NCBI GenBank assembly: GCA_910583965.1
Contig: CAJUAE010000008.1
Coordinates: forward strand, 9,787-73,786
Length of the DNA: 64,000 nucleotides
From: an uncultured Lachnospiraceae bacterium
GTDB lineage: Bacteria > Bacillota > Clostridia > Lachnospirales > Lachnospiraceae
Direction: 5' to 3'
The translations under genes and the position numbers were made by a program. Below are positions 33,462 to 41,838 of the stretch, in pieces. Below the pieces are notes generated by a model. The model was not told the origin of the DNA. It searched no databases and saw only the letters and a list, made by a program, of their open reading frames with translations. Each line of letters begins with the position of its first letter. The stretch's first letter is position 1.

Positions 33462-36314
33462 ATGACACCAGGAAAAAAGAGGCAATTAAACTATGAGTTG
33501 CTGCGCATCATAGCAATGCTGATGATTGTGAGCTTGCATTATCTGAGCAAGGGCGGTATCTTGGGAGAACCTGCAAGAGTGAATATGAATGCGACAGGAT
33601 ATACAGCATGGCTGATTGAGGCGTTTTGTATTGTGGCAGTCAATGTGTATGTGCTGATTAGCGGATACTTTGGCGTGGATGCGCGTGGAAGTAGAAAGAG
33701 ACTGACCTTTCGAGAAGTGCTGAGAAGACCAATAAAGATATGGAAACAAACATTCTTTTACGCTATGCTTTTTGGCTGCGGTGCACTGATTATCGGTGCA
33801 CAGAAGTTTGATCTTTATCAGTTTTTTTCCTATTGTTTTCCGATAGTGACAGAACATTATTGGTTTGCGTCGTCTTATATTGTTCTGTGCTTGCTAATGC
33901 CTTTTCTCAATGCAGGGATTTCTTATCTGGATCAGCGGGAGACAAGATATTTATTGTTGGGATTTTTACTGGTATTTAGTGTTTCAAAGACAGTGATTCC
34001 TATGCAACTTCCGTGGGATAAATATGGCTATGACAGCCTTTGGTTTGTGGTTCTTTATCTGACAGGGGCATACATAAGATATTATGAAACATGCCTTTCT
34101 GGAAAAAAGTGGAAGGCAGCGGCGTTATATTTTGGTAGTGTAGCAGCAATTTTCTTTTCTTTTTTCTTAATTCGGATCATCTATCTTAGAACAGGCAGCC
34201 TTGAAAAAATGATACAATATGGTTATACGTATAATTTTTTCTTTTGTTACACTGGTGCGGTGGGACTGTTTCTTTTGTTTGCAGAAGGCAAAAAGGAACG
34301 AAGCAAAGCAAGAACCTTTTTGGAGCGGTTTCGGAGACCGATTGAGCTGTTTTCAGGGGCAGCTTTTGGCGTCTATCTCATTCATGAGCATATCAATATT
34401 CGTTATGCATGGCCAAAGTGGTTACACTGTGAGGCACAGGTGGATAACTCTGTGCTGGGATTTCTAGGACATATGGTTTTTAGTGTGCTTGCGTTGTATC
34501 TAGTGTGCACTGTGATAGAGTGGATTCGACAAAAGGGCAGTAGAACGATTCTTCCGGCGCTGATTTTACTGATTTATCCACTGCGTCATACCTGGATAGG
34601 ACTGGATATGATGGATGCGGGCTATGCACTTGGCAATTATCTTTTTTTTGATACATTGAATCCAATGTGGAAGCTGGCAACTTATCTGGCAAATGTGACT
34701 GGCGTGTTTTTGTCAAAACTTCCAGGGGGAGGCTGCTGGATTGGTATGAATCTATATTGTGGTCTGCTTGTTGGAGCAGTTGCTGCGTGGGTCTATCTGT
34801 TTTTGTGGAAACATTATGCACAGAGAAAACAGTGGATGGGAACTGCGCTGTTTGTGGCAGAACTGACAGCACTCTCTTTATGTTGGGCACCAGTTGTAGT
34901 TTTGTACCATTATCTTGGCTATCTTGCCATGACAGTGGCAGTGCTTGTTTTGTACACGGCAATCAGAGATGGAAAAAAGAAAAATTTCATCATTGCAGGT
35001 GTTATTTTAGGGCTTTGTGTTGCTGTGAGAATGCCCAATGTCACTTATATGGCGTTGATTCTGCCTGTGTGGTGCAATTGTTTTTGGAAACGGGACAGTG
35101 ATAAGAATTGGTTACATTCGCTTGCTATGCACACACTATACTGCATTGGTGGATATCTGGTAGGGCTGTTTGTGCCACTGACAGTTATCACAATACGCTA
35201 TGGTGTTGCTGCCTATCCACGAATGATTGCTTCATTGTTTGGAATGACCAATGAGGCGACGGATTATAAACCAACAGCAATGCTTGGTGCAATGTTTGGG
35301 GATTATATTTTGTATAGCGGATGGTTGTTATTATTTGTTGGCTTTATGGTTGTGGGTATGATTGCCTTTTATTTTATTCAAAAACTTGAAAGAAAGCAAA
35401 CATTATCTCCAAAAGTGACACATATACTTAAAATTTTTTATTCGCTTCTGTTTTTAGTGTTTCTGCGCTTCTGTTATGGCAGGGGAATGTTTGATTTTAA
35501 TTATACAGAATATTTTAGTATGTACAAGTGGGTGACAGTCTATTTGCTGATTGTATTTTGTCTGTGCATCTGGTGCCTGACAAATCCCAAAATAAACCAG
35601 AATTTAAAGCTGTGGGCAGTGTTTTTGCCGGTTATAATACTGATTACGCCGCTGGGGAGCAACAATGGACTTTATCCGATTATAAATAACCTTTTTCTAG
35701 TGTTTCCTGTCTCAATATTGATGGCACGCGAGGCTTTTCGGAGAGCCTATCATGCAGGAACAATAGGTTTTGCATTTCGGTTTGTATTTGGAATGGTGCT
35801 TGTGTGTGTGACAGTTCAGAGTATTTTGTTTGGAATCAACTTTGTGTTTCATGATACACAGGCACATAGCGATGGACGGCAATTAGAATTACAATGTAGT
35901 GATAAGGGAACTGGTTTGTATGTGACAGCCGAGAAGGCAACAGCACTAGAAGAATTAGATATGTATTTATATCAGAATGCGCTAAATAAAAAACAAGTGA
36001 TATTATATGGAGATATTCCGGCAATCGCTTATTTGTTTGATATGGCGCCTGCTATTTTTACAACATGGGTAGATTTGGATTCTAATAGCATAGAAATTTT
36101 GGAGGAAGAACTTCACACGTTATCTAACAATAGGACAACTAGTAGTACACCTGTTATTATTTTGGGGCGCACAGCACTCGAGAATCAAACGCAAATAGAA
36201 AAACTGGCGTTACAAAAATATGAATTGATTTTGCAATTTGCCAGAGAAAATGGTTACAGACAATGCTTTCAGAATAAAGAGTACTGTGTGCTTGTTCAGA
36301 GTGAAACAAAATAA
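33462..36314 (+). CDS. Acyltransferase-3 fused to GT-C-like membrane protein
   Basis: A 950-residue two-part protein. The first ~365 residues are an acyltransferase-3 (OafA-like) membrane domain: NYELLRIIAML with Arg15 and His26 in the R-x10-H pattern, a YVLISGYFGV segment and FGVYLIHEHINIR. The rest is a second polytopic part of about ten segments beginning near LPALILLIYPLRHTW, with MDAGYALGNY, a LPGGGCWIGMNLY segment and a soluble C-terminal tail of ~150 residues; it resembles uncharacterised GT-C-like proteins. I saw no stop or frameshift between the parts. ATG 33462 follows GGGGAAG. Confidence 0.75.
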   Translation: MTPGKKRQLNYELLRIIAMLMIVSLHYLSKGGILGEPARVNMNATGYTAWLIEAFCIVAVNVYVLISGYFGVDARGSRKRLTFREVLRRPIKIWKQTFFYAMLFGCGALIIGAQKFDLYQFFSYCFPIVTEHYWFASSYIVLCLLMPFLNAGISYLDQRETRYLLLGFLLVFSVSKTVIPMQLPWDKYGYDSLWFVVLYLTGAYIRYYETCLSGKKWKAAALYFGSVAAIFFSFFLIRIIYLRTGSLEKMIQYGYTYNFFFCYTGAVGLFLLFAEGKKERSKARTFLERFRRPIELFSGAAFGVYLIHEHINIRYAWPKWLHCEAQVDNSVLGFLGHMVFSVLALYLVCTVIEWIRQKGSRTILPALILLIYPLRHTWIGLDMMDAGYALGNYLFFDTLNPMWKLATYLANVTGVFLSKLPGGGCWIGMNLYCGLLVGAVAAWVYLFLWKHYAQRKQWMGTALFVAELTALSLCWAPVVVLYHYLGYLAMTVAVLVLYTAIRDGKKKNFIIAGVILGLCVAVRMPNVTYMALILPVWCNCFWKRDSDKNWLHSLAMHTLYCIGGYLVGLFVPLTVITIRYGVAAYPRMIASLFGMTNEATDYKPTAMLGAMFGDYILYSGWLLLFVGFMVVGMIAFYFIQKLERKQTLSPKVTHILKIFYSLLFLVFLRFCYGRGMFDFNYTEYFSMYKWVTVYLLIVFCLCIWCLTNPKINQNLKLWAVFLPVIILITPLGSNNGLYPIINNLFLVFPVSILMAREAFRRAYHAGTIGFAFRFVFGMVLVCVTVQSILFGINFVFHDTQAHSDGRQLELQCSDKGTGLYVTAEKATALEELDMYLYQNALNKKQVILYGDIPAIAYLFDMAPAIFTTWVDLDSNSIEILEEELHTLSNNRTTSSTPVIILGRTALENQTQIEKLALQKYELILQFARENGYRQCFQNKEYCVLVQSETK

Positions 36315-36364
36315 TGACATCGAAGGTTGAACAATAAATTACTGTTATAAATAGCTTTTTATTA

Positions 36365-36514
36365 AGTTACTTTTCACACCCGCGCCAAAGTAGTGGGAAT
36401 CATGCGCCAAAATGCTTGCCTTTTAGCATTTTGTGTGCAAAATCTGTTATAATTCACACCTCAATAACTTATAACATGATAAAAACTGGCGTGGGTGTGA
36501 ATTGTAACTTTATT
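36365..36514 (+). repeat. 150-bp tandem repeat, unit 1
   Basis: Begins AGTTACTTTTCACACCCGCG and ends AATTGTAACTTTATT. The unit has imperfect terminal inverted repeats of 23 nt (AGTTAC-TTTTCACACCCGC at the left, GTGGGTGTGAATT-GTAACT at the right, about 20 of 23 matching) and an inner hairpin AAAATGCT...AGCATTTT. No coding capacity I would trust. Confidence 0.95.
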
Positions 36515-36664
36515 AGTTACTTTTCACACCCGCGCCAAAGTAGTGGGAATCATGCGCCAAAATGCTTGCCTTTTAGCATTTTGTGTGCAAAATCTGTTAT
36601 AATTCACACCTCAATAACTTATAACATGATAAAAACTGGCGTGGGTGTGAATTGTAACTTTATT
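36515..36664 (+). repeat. 150-bp tandem repeat, unit 2
   Basis: Identical to unit 1 over all 150 positions, directly adjacent. Perfect identity implies recent duplication. Relatives in other spacers are strongly degenerate (41640-41745, and fragments near 22404 and 62630). Confidence 0.95.
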
Positions 36665-36696
36665 AATGAACAGTTATGCATATTAGCGCCAAAATC

Positions 36697-36725
36697 TTGC
36701 CAAAATCATATTAAAAGAGTACAAT
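36697..36725 (+). promoter_or_regulatory. Predicted sigma-A promoter of the wecE module
   Basis: TTGCCA (36697-36702), 17-nt spacer, TACAAT (36720-36725); it lies 57 nt upstream of the wecE start and 32 nt after the tandem repeat. Confidence 0.7.
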
Positions 36726-36781
36726 AAAGCGAGGAATAACTTACCAAATTTCGGAAATTGTGGAAAGGCATGGTTATCAGA

Positions 36782-37912
36782 ATGATTAATTTTAATGTAC
36801 CACCATTTACAGGCAAAGAACTAGAATATATTAGGCAGGCGGTTGAAAATCAAAAAATATGTGGAGATGGACCATTCACACAGAAATGTAGTGCATGGAT
36901 TGAAGAAAAAACGGGCGCGGCGAAGTGTCTATTAACACCCTCTTGCACGCAAGCAAACGAGCTTGCGGCATTACTGATTGACATTAAGGAAGGAGATGAG
37001 GTTATATTGCCTTCCTACACTTTTGTGTCAACCGCAGATTCCTTTGTGCTGCGTGGTGCAAAGGCAGTGTTTGTTGATATCCGTCCTGATACCATGAACA
37101 TTGATGAAACATTAATTGAACAGGCCATTACAGAGCGCACAAGGGCGATCTTGCCAGTTCATTATGCAGGAGTGGCATGTGAGATGGATGCGATTATGGA
37201 AATTGCAAGGCGGCATCATCTGTTTGTGGTGGAAGATGCAGCGCAGGGAATTGCGGCAACTTACAAAGGAAAGGCGCTTGGTGCAATCGGTGATTTTGGC
37301 TGCTATTCTTTTCATGAAACCAAAAATGTGAGCATGGGAGAGGGCGGTGCACTACTGATTCAGGATGAAAAATACATTAGTGAGGCAGAGATTATTCGGG
37401 AGAAAGGAACAAATCGTTCGCAATATTATAGAGGTCAGATTGATAAATATCGTTGGATGAACTATGGTTCATCCTATCTGCCAAGTGACATGAATGCAGC
37501 ATATCTTTGGGCGCAGATCGAACAGATAGATAGGATTACACAAAAACGTCTGCTGTTGTGGAGACAGTATGATGCGCTGTTACGTCCACTTCAGGAGCGC
37601 GGACTTTTAGCGTTACCAACTGTGCCAGAGGGCTGTGTGCACAATGGGCATATGTATTATATCAAGACAAAGGATATGGAAGAACGCACCCAGTTGATTG
37701 CATTTTTGAAAGAAAACGGCATTATGGCTGTATTTCACTATGTTCCGCTACACTCAGCGCCAGCGGGGCTTAAGTTTGGACGATTTTCTGGGGAGGATAT
37801 CTATACAACCCGGGAAAGTGAACGTCTTCTGCGTCTGCCAATGTATTATGCACTGACATCAGGCGAAGTGGACTATATTGTTAGTAAAGTGAAGGAGTTC
37901 TATCACGTATGA
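36782..37912 (+). CDS. wecE: dTDP-4-amino-4,6-dideoxygalactose transaminase
   Basis: Aminates dTDP-4-keto-6-deoxyglucose to dTDP-Fuc4N. The 376-residue protein matches E. coli WecE/RffA almost block by block: KICGDGPFT, LLTPSCTQANELAALL, PSYTFVSTADSFVLRGAK, the DTMNIDETLIE segment, PVHYAGVACEMD, VVEDAAQGI, catalytic Lys180 in SFHETKN, REKGTNRSQ and FHYVPLHSAPAG. Length equals WecE. ATG 36782 starts as the family does; GGAAAGG is 13 nt upstream. Its dTDP-sugar substrate needs RmlA/RmlB, not encoded here. Confidence 0.94.
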   Translation: MINFNVPPFTGKELEYIRQAVENQKICGDGPFTQKCSAWIEEKTGAAKCLLTPSCTQANELAALLIDIKEGDEVILPSYTFVSTADSFVLRGAKAVFVDIRPDTMNIDETLIEQAITERTRAILPVHYAGVACEMDAIMEIARRHHLFVVEDAAQGIAATYKGKALGAIGDFGCYSFHETKNVSMGEGGALLIQDEKYISEAEIIREKGTNRSQYYRGQIDKYRWMNYGSSYLPSDMNAAYLWAQIEQIDRITQKRLLLWRQYDALLRPLQERGLLALPTVPEGCVHNGHMYYIKTKDMEERTQLIAFLKENGIMAVFHYVPLHSAPAGLKFGRFSGEDIYTTRESERLLRLPMYYALTSGEVDYIVSKVKEFYHV

Positions 37913-39798
37913 TGGATGACCGCACCAAAGGAAAGGCAGTAAAAGTGTGTGGTGCACTGATTTTTACGTTCTCGCTCGCACTGTTTTTGTCTGCCCAATT
38001 TGATTTTTATTATGATCTGAATGATGACACCATGATCAAGGATATTGTGTCAGGGGCATATACAGGCCAATCGAGCGGTTACTGTATTCAGATGTTGTAT
38101 CCTTTGGCGTGGTGTATTGCGCTTTGTTACAGAGCCATTCCAACAGTTCCATGGTATGGCTTGTTTTTGTGCCTGTGTCAATTTGGCGTGATTTTTCTAA
38201 TTTCCGTAAGGTTATTGTTTATTACAAAGCGTATACGGACGAAACTTTTGGCGCTTGGGGTAGAGGCAGCGTTAGTAATTGGATTATTTTTGAGAGAGCT
38301 TGTGGTGATACAGTACAGTGTCACAGCAGGAATTTGTATGGCAGGGGCAGTGTTTTTGTTTGTCACAGTAGAAAATGCTGATAAGTCTTCTGTGTTTTTT
38401 CGCAGAAATCTTATTCCACTGTTGCTTGTAGTGTTGTCTTTTTTAATTCGGATAGAAGTTTGTATTATGCTTATGCCATTTTTATTACTTGCAGGGCTTA
38501 TGCGATGGTGTGGAGAGGAACGTATTTTTACAGCAGTAAATTTTAGAAAATATTTAATGCTTGTCGGCACAGCGATTTTGGGTATGGCAGCGGCGTACTG
38601 TGTTGATTTGGTGGCATATCAAGGAAGTGAATGGAGCAATTTTCGGAGTTTTTTTGATGCGCGAACAAAATTGTATGATTTTTATGGTTTACCAGATTAC
38701 ACAGATAATCAAGCGTTCTATGAATCGATTGGATTGTCACAAGAGTCTTACACACTGCTTGAAAACTATAATTTTGCATTAGATGAATCGATTGATACTT
38801 GGCGGTTAGAAGCGATTGTCAATTATCAGGAACAAAGTGCCAAGACCTCTAATTATGGAGATGGATTGAGAAATACGTTTGGATTTGTCAGCAAAAATAG
38901 TGTGCGGGAAGCATTGTGGCGATACAAAGATCAGATTTTAAAAGATTTAAAAATAATAAAAAATGCTGTTTTGCATCAGATATCTGATTCAGGGATTCCT
39001 GCAGGATTAGGTGTTCGTATGGCGGTGGCTTTTTTATATATGGTGTATGTTATTGTCTGTATTATTCCGGCGACAGGAAAGCAGCGAGTGCTTGCAATCT
39101 TTAAAGTTATATGTCTTTTTGGTATTCGGGGGTTTTTGTGGCTGTATTTATATATGGTGGACAGGTTGTTGGACCGCGTTACAATACCATTGTTGTTGTT
39201 AGAGTTTGTAATGCTGATTGCATTTGTGCTCTGTGATGGTCATTTTAGAAAAAATAACAAAACAGTAAAATATATGTTGTACATTTTGTGTGTTGCAGGA
39301 TTTCTTGCAGTGTCTGTAGGAAATTTTCAGAGCGTGTACAAGGAATATCAAAATAGAGCACAGGCAGATGCACGTTGGAATGCGTTGATGGATTATTGCC
39401 GAAAAAATGGAAATAATTATTATATCGTGGATGTATATTCCTCTACTTCTTATCAAGGAACTCCTTATTCAGAGAAGATATTTGCCAACAAGAGCAGTTC
39501 TTATAAAAATTTTGATATCTGTGGTGGGTGGGCAGCAAAAAGTCCACTGGCTAGGCGCAAATTGGAACGACATCATTTTAAAGATATTCAAAATGCGTTG
39601 TATAACCCTAAAAACAGGAATACAACAAAAGCATATTTTGTAGTAAAGCCAAACCAGAAATTGGGTTGGTTGACACAGTATTACAAAAAGCGCGGTATGA
39701 CAGTGCGCACAGAATGTGTTGATCAAGTTCAGACAGTATCTGGCGTACATGCATTTGATATTGTCGCAATCAAACAACAATCAACACCCCCACAGTGA
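37909..39798 (+). CDS. GT-C-like polytopic membrane protein
   Basis: No family name recognised. The 629-residue protein has about ten membrane segments, an early acidic loop DLNDDTMIK between segments 1 and 2 (GT-C glycosyltransferases keep catalytic acidic residues there), a large hydrophilic loop around residues 235-350, and a soluble C-terminal domain from about residue 490. Overlaps wecE by 4 nt (ATGA). Between wecE and its likely N-acetyltransferase, it could be the membrane transferase that uses a lipid-linked Fuc4NAc made by the ArnC-like enzyme at 40631. Confidence 0.65.
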   Translation: MMDDRTKGKAVKVCGALIFTFSLALFLSAQFDFYYDLNDDTMIKDIVSGAYTGQSSGYCIQMLYPLAWCIALCYRAIPTVPWYGLFLCLCQFGVIFLISVRLLFITKRIRTKLLALGVEAALVIGLFLRELVVIQYSVTAGICMAGAVFLFVTVENADKSSVFFRRNLIPLLLVVLSFLIRIEVCIMLMPFLLLAGLMRWCGEERIFTAVNFRKYLMLVGTAILGMAAAYCVDLVAYQGSEWSNFRSFFDARTKLYDFYGLPDYTDNQAFYESIGLSQESYTLLENYNFALDESIDTWRLEAIVNYQEQSAKTSNYGDGLRNTFGFVSKNSVREALWRYKDQILKDLKIIKNAVLHQISDSGIPAGLGVRMAVAFLYMVYVIVCIIPATGKQRVLAIFKVICLFGIRGFLWLYLYMVDRLLDRVTIPLLLLEFVMLIAFVLCDGHFRKNNKTVKYMLYILCVAGFLAVSVGNFQSVYKEYQNRAQADARWNALMDYCRKNGNNYYIVDVYSSTSYQGTPYSEKIFANKSSSYKNFDICGGWAAKSPLARRKLERHHFKDIQNALYNPKNRNTTKAYFVVKPNQKLGWLTQYYKKRGMTVRTECVDQVQTVSGVHAFDIVAIKQQSTPPQ

Positions 39799-39874
39799 GC
39801 AACATTTGGCAAATGTCTGCTTCACAGTTGTTTGGTTCATTGCTTGCGGGAATAAAACAGACAGAGGAGATTTT

Positions 39875-40417
39875 ATGGAGCCATTGAGAAAAGATTTGAT
39901 TTTAAAAGGAGCGCAGATTTATTTAAGGCCAATTTGTGCCGCGGATACAGACAGAGTTGTAAGATGGAGAAATGATAAGAATGTAGTAAAGAATTTTATT
40001 TATCGGATTCCTCTTTCTAAGGAAGCACATTTGGATTGGCTAAAGAATAAAGTAGAACAGGGGTTTGTGCATCAGTTTGTTATTTGTGAAAATGTGAATG
40101 ATATGCCACTTGGTAGCATCTACCTGCAAAATTTTGAGGCAGAGCACAAAAAGGCAGAGGAAGGTATCTTTCTCGGAGAGGAGGCATATGGAAAAGGAAT
40201 TGGCACAGAGGCAGCAAAACTAATGTTAAAATATGCCTTTGATCAACTATGTCTGCACAAGGTTGTGGCGCGTGTGTTGGCGTATAATCAGGCAAGTGTG
40301 CGAATGCACGAGAAAGCAGGATATGTGCAGGAGGCATATTTTAGACAAGAACTATTTCTTGATGGAAAATATGAGGATTTAATCTTTTTTGGTGCAATTA
40401 ATCCTTTCGATAAATAG
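39875..40417 (+). CDS. GNAT acetyltransferase, likely dTDP-Fuc4N N-acetyltransferase
   Basis: RimJ/RimL-type acetyltransferase of 180 residues: YLRPICAADTDRVVRWRND, the EGIFLGEEAYGKGIGTEAAKLM acetyl-CoA loop split over residues ~100-122, ARVLAYNQASVRMHEKAGY. ATG 39875 has AGAGGAGA 5 nt upstream. Following wecE and one membrane protein, it probably acetylates the new 4-amino group, as WecD or FdtC do, though by sequence it is of the general RimL type. Substrate is inferred from context. Confidence 0.78.
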   Translation: MEPLRKDLILKGAQIYLRPICAADTDRVVRWRNDKNVVKNFIYRIPLSKEAHLDWLKNKVEQGFVHQFVICENVNDMPLGSIYLQNFEAEHKKAEEGIFLGEEAYGKGIGTEAAKLMLKYAFDQLCLHKVVARVLAYNQASVRMHEKAGYVQEAYFRQELFLDGKYEDLIFFGAINPFDK

Positions 40418-40425
40418 TATACCTA

Positions 40426-40509
40426 TACACTAAATATTAAAGAACTAGCACGTTGATTTGCCTGGTTGTTCTTTTACAAAAGGGCATTGTTTTTTTGCAA
40501 TTTAGTGTA
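40426..40509. repeat. Small element with 10-bp terminal inverted repeats
   Basis: TACACTAAAT (40426-40435) and ATTTAGTGTA (40500-40509) are perfect inverted repeats 84 nt apart end to end. Between them AAAGAAC (40439-40445) can pair with GTTCTTT. It is too short for a gene and is either a miniature mobile-like element or a large regulatory stem. Confidence 0.6.
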
Positions 40510-40515
40510 CTAGCG

Positions 40516-40544
40516 GTCAAAAAGATTGACCAGTTTGGTATAAT
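40516..40544 (+). promoter_or_regulatory. Putative promoter/leader motif, site A
   Basis: GTCAAA (40516-40521), 17 nt, then TATAAT (40539-40544) with an extended -10 (TGG before it). GGTCAA-AAAGA-TTGACC forms a short palindrome over the -35 region, possibly an operator. The same layout recurs at 56063-56090 before the FemAB-like gene. Confidence 0.5.
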
Positions 40545-40630
40545 AAGACGTGCATATCCGCATATGATATTATGCCGCTTTGCGGTTGTGGATAGCACAA
40601 TAACTGTAGAACAAAAAAGGAATTATCAAA

Positions 40631-41599
40631 ATGAGTAAAATAAGTTTTGTCATTCCCTGCTACCGGAGTGCAAAGACGCTTGAGGGAGTTGTGGCAGAAA
40701 TAAGGGAAACCATGCAAAGTATGACAACATATGAGTACGATATTTTCTTAGTAAACGACTGTTCGCCTGATGATACCTACGAGGTTATCACTGCGCTTGC
40801 ACAAAAATATAAAAATATATCGGGAATTAGTCTGGCAAAGAATTTTGGACAGCATGCAGCACTTATGGCGGGATTGCATAAGGCAGATGGAGACATTGTT
40901 GTCTGCCTAGATGATGACGGGCAGACTCCCGCTGACGAGGTTGGAAAGCTGATAGACGGTATAGAGCAGGGCAGTGATGTAGTCTATGCAAGCTATGACA
41001 ATAAAAAGCACAGTGCATTTCGCAATTTTGGAACTTGGATGAATGATATTATGACAAGGATTATGCTTGGAAAGCCAAAAGATCTGCACTTGACAAGTTA
41101 TTTTGCAGCAAGGCGGTTTGTGATTGACAGTATGCTGGAATACGAGAACAGTTATCCTTATATTATTGGTTTGGTGCTGCGCTCCACAAGAAATATTACA
41201 AATGTTTCGGTGCAGCACAGAAGCCGTGAAGTAGGTACTTCTGGCTACACAATGAAAAAGCTAATGGCGCTTTGGTTTAATGGGTTTACAGCATTTTCAA
41301 TTCTGCCCCTAAGAATTGCAACTATCACAGGAGTTACTTTTGCCAGTGGAGGATTTCTCTATGGAATCTATACGATTATTAAGAAAATTGTAAATCCTGA
41401 AGTGCCAATGGGATTTAGTTCCCTAATGGCAGCAATTGTCTTTATTGGCGGAATGCTTATGATAATGTTAGGGTTAATTGGGGAATACATCGGACGAATT
41501 TATATCAGTATCAATAATTCTCCGCAATATGTAATTCGCGAGGAAACAGACATTGAAGCATATTCTAATTCGGACAGCAATCAAAATCGTGAAAAGTAA
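40631..41599 (+). CDS. GT2 undecaprenyl-phosphate glycosyltransferase (ArnC-like)
   Basis: A 322-residue GT-A enzyme with SFVIPCYRSAKTL, FLVNDCSPDDTY, KNFGQHAALMAGL and DDDGQTPADE (metal motif near residue 94), then two C-terminal membrane segments (about 222-255 and 262-295) and EYIGRIYI. This is the ArnC/GtrB layout, which loads a sugar on undecaprenyl phosphate. Directly after wecE and the acetyltransferase, the likely cargo is Fuc4NAc. AAAAAAGG ribosome site. It differs clearly from the 8047 enzyme and so should have a different donor. Confidence 0.85.
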   Translation: MSKISFVIPCYRSAKTLEGVVAEIRETMQSMTTYEYDIFLVNDCSPDDTYEVITALAQKYKNISGISLAKNFGQHAALMAGLHKADGDIVVCLDDDGQTPADEVGKLIDGIEQGSDVVYASYDNKKHSAFRNFGTWMNDIMTRIMLGKPKDLHLTSYFAARRFVIDSMLEYENSYPYIIGLVLRSTRNITNVSVQHRSREVGTSGYTMKKLMALWFNGFTAFSILPLRIATITGVTFASGGFLYGIYTIIKKIVNPEVPMGFSSLMAAIVFIGGMLMIMLGLIGEYIGRIYISINNSPQYVIREETDIEAYSNSDSNQNREK

Positions 41600-41762
41600 C
41601 ATAGAAGCTACCGCTCACTCGTCTATGAAAGTCGTGAAAGTGTGCGTCATAATGCTTGTACTTTCGTATTTGATGTGCAAATTTGATGTCGTTTATGTCT
41701 CTGATAAATAAAATTGTGTAAAATCAGATAGGGCGTGAACAGGAACACTGAGAAAGCTTTTG

Positions 41763-41791
41763 TTGTATTCGTATTTGTAATGTGCTATACT
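41763..41791 (+). promoter_or_regulatory. Predicted promoter of the ligase-family gene
   Basis: TTGTAT (41763-41768), 17 nt, TATACT (41786-41791), 47 nt upstream of the GTG start at 41839. The spacer upstream (41640-41745) contains a degenerate relative of the 150-bp repeat, recognisable by ATAATGCTTG and GATGTGCAAAT. Confidence 0.6.
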
Positions 41792-41838
41792 CTAAACGCA
41801 AAGGAAAATGTTACCAATAATTTTTAGAAGGGTAGGGT

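Noticed and set aside
34667..35101. 144-codon plus-strand frame inside the AT3 fusion gene
   Set aside because: Considered as evidence for a frameshift between the two halves, but the main frame continues without a stop and stays strongly hydrophobic throughout.
36365..36664. CRISPR array
   Set aside because: Only two adjacent 150-nt units without spacers, and no cas genes.
36416..36727. 103-codon open frame across the 150-bp tandem repeat
   Set aside because: It encodes the same peptide twice because the unit is a multiple of three; no ribosome site or family resemblance.
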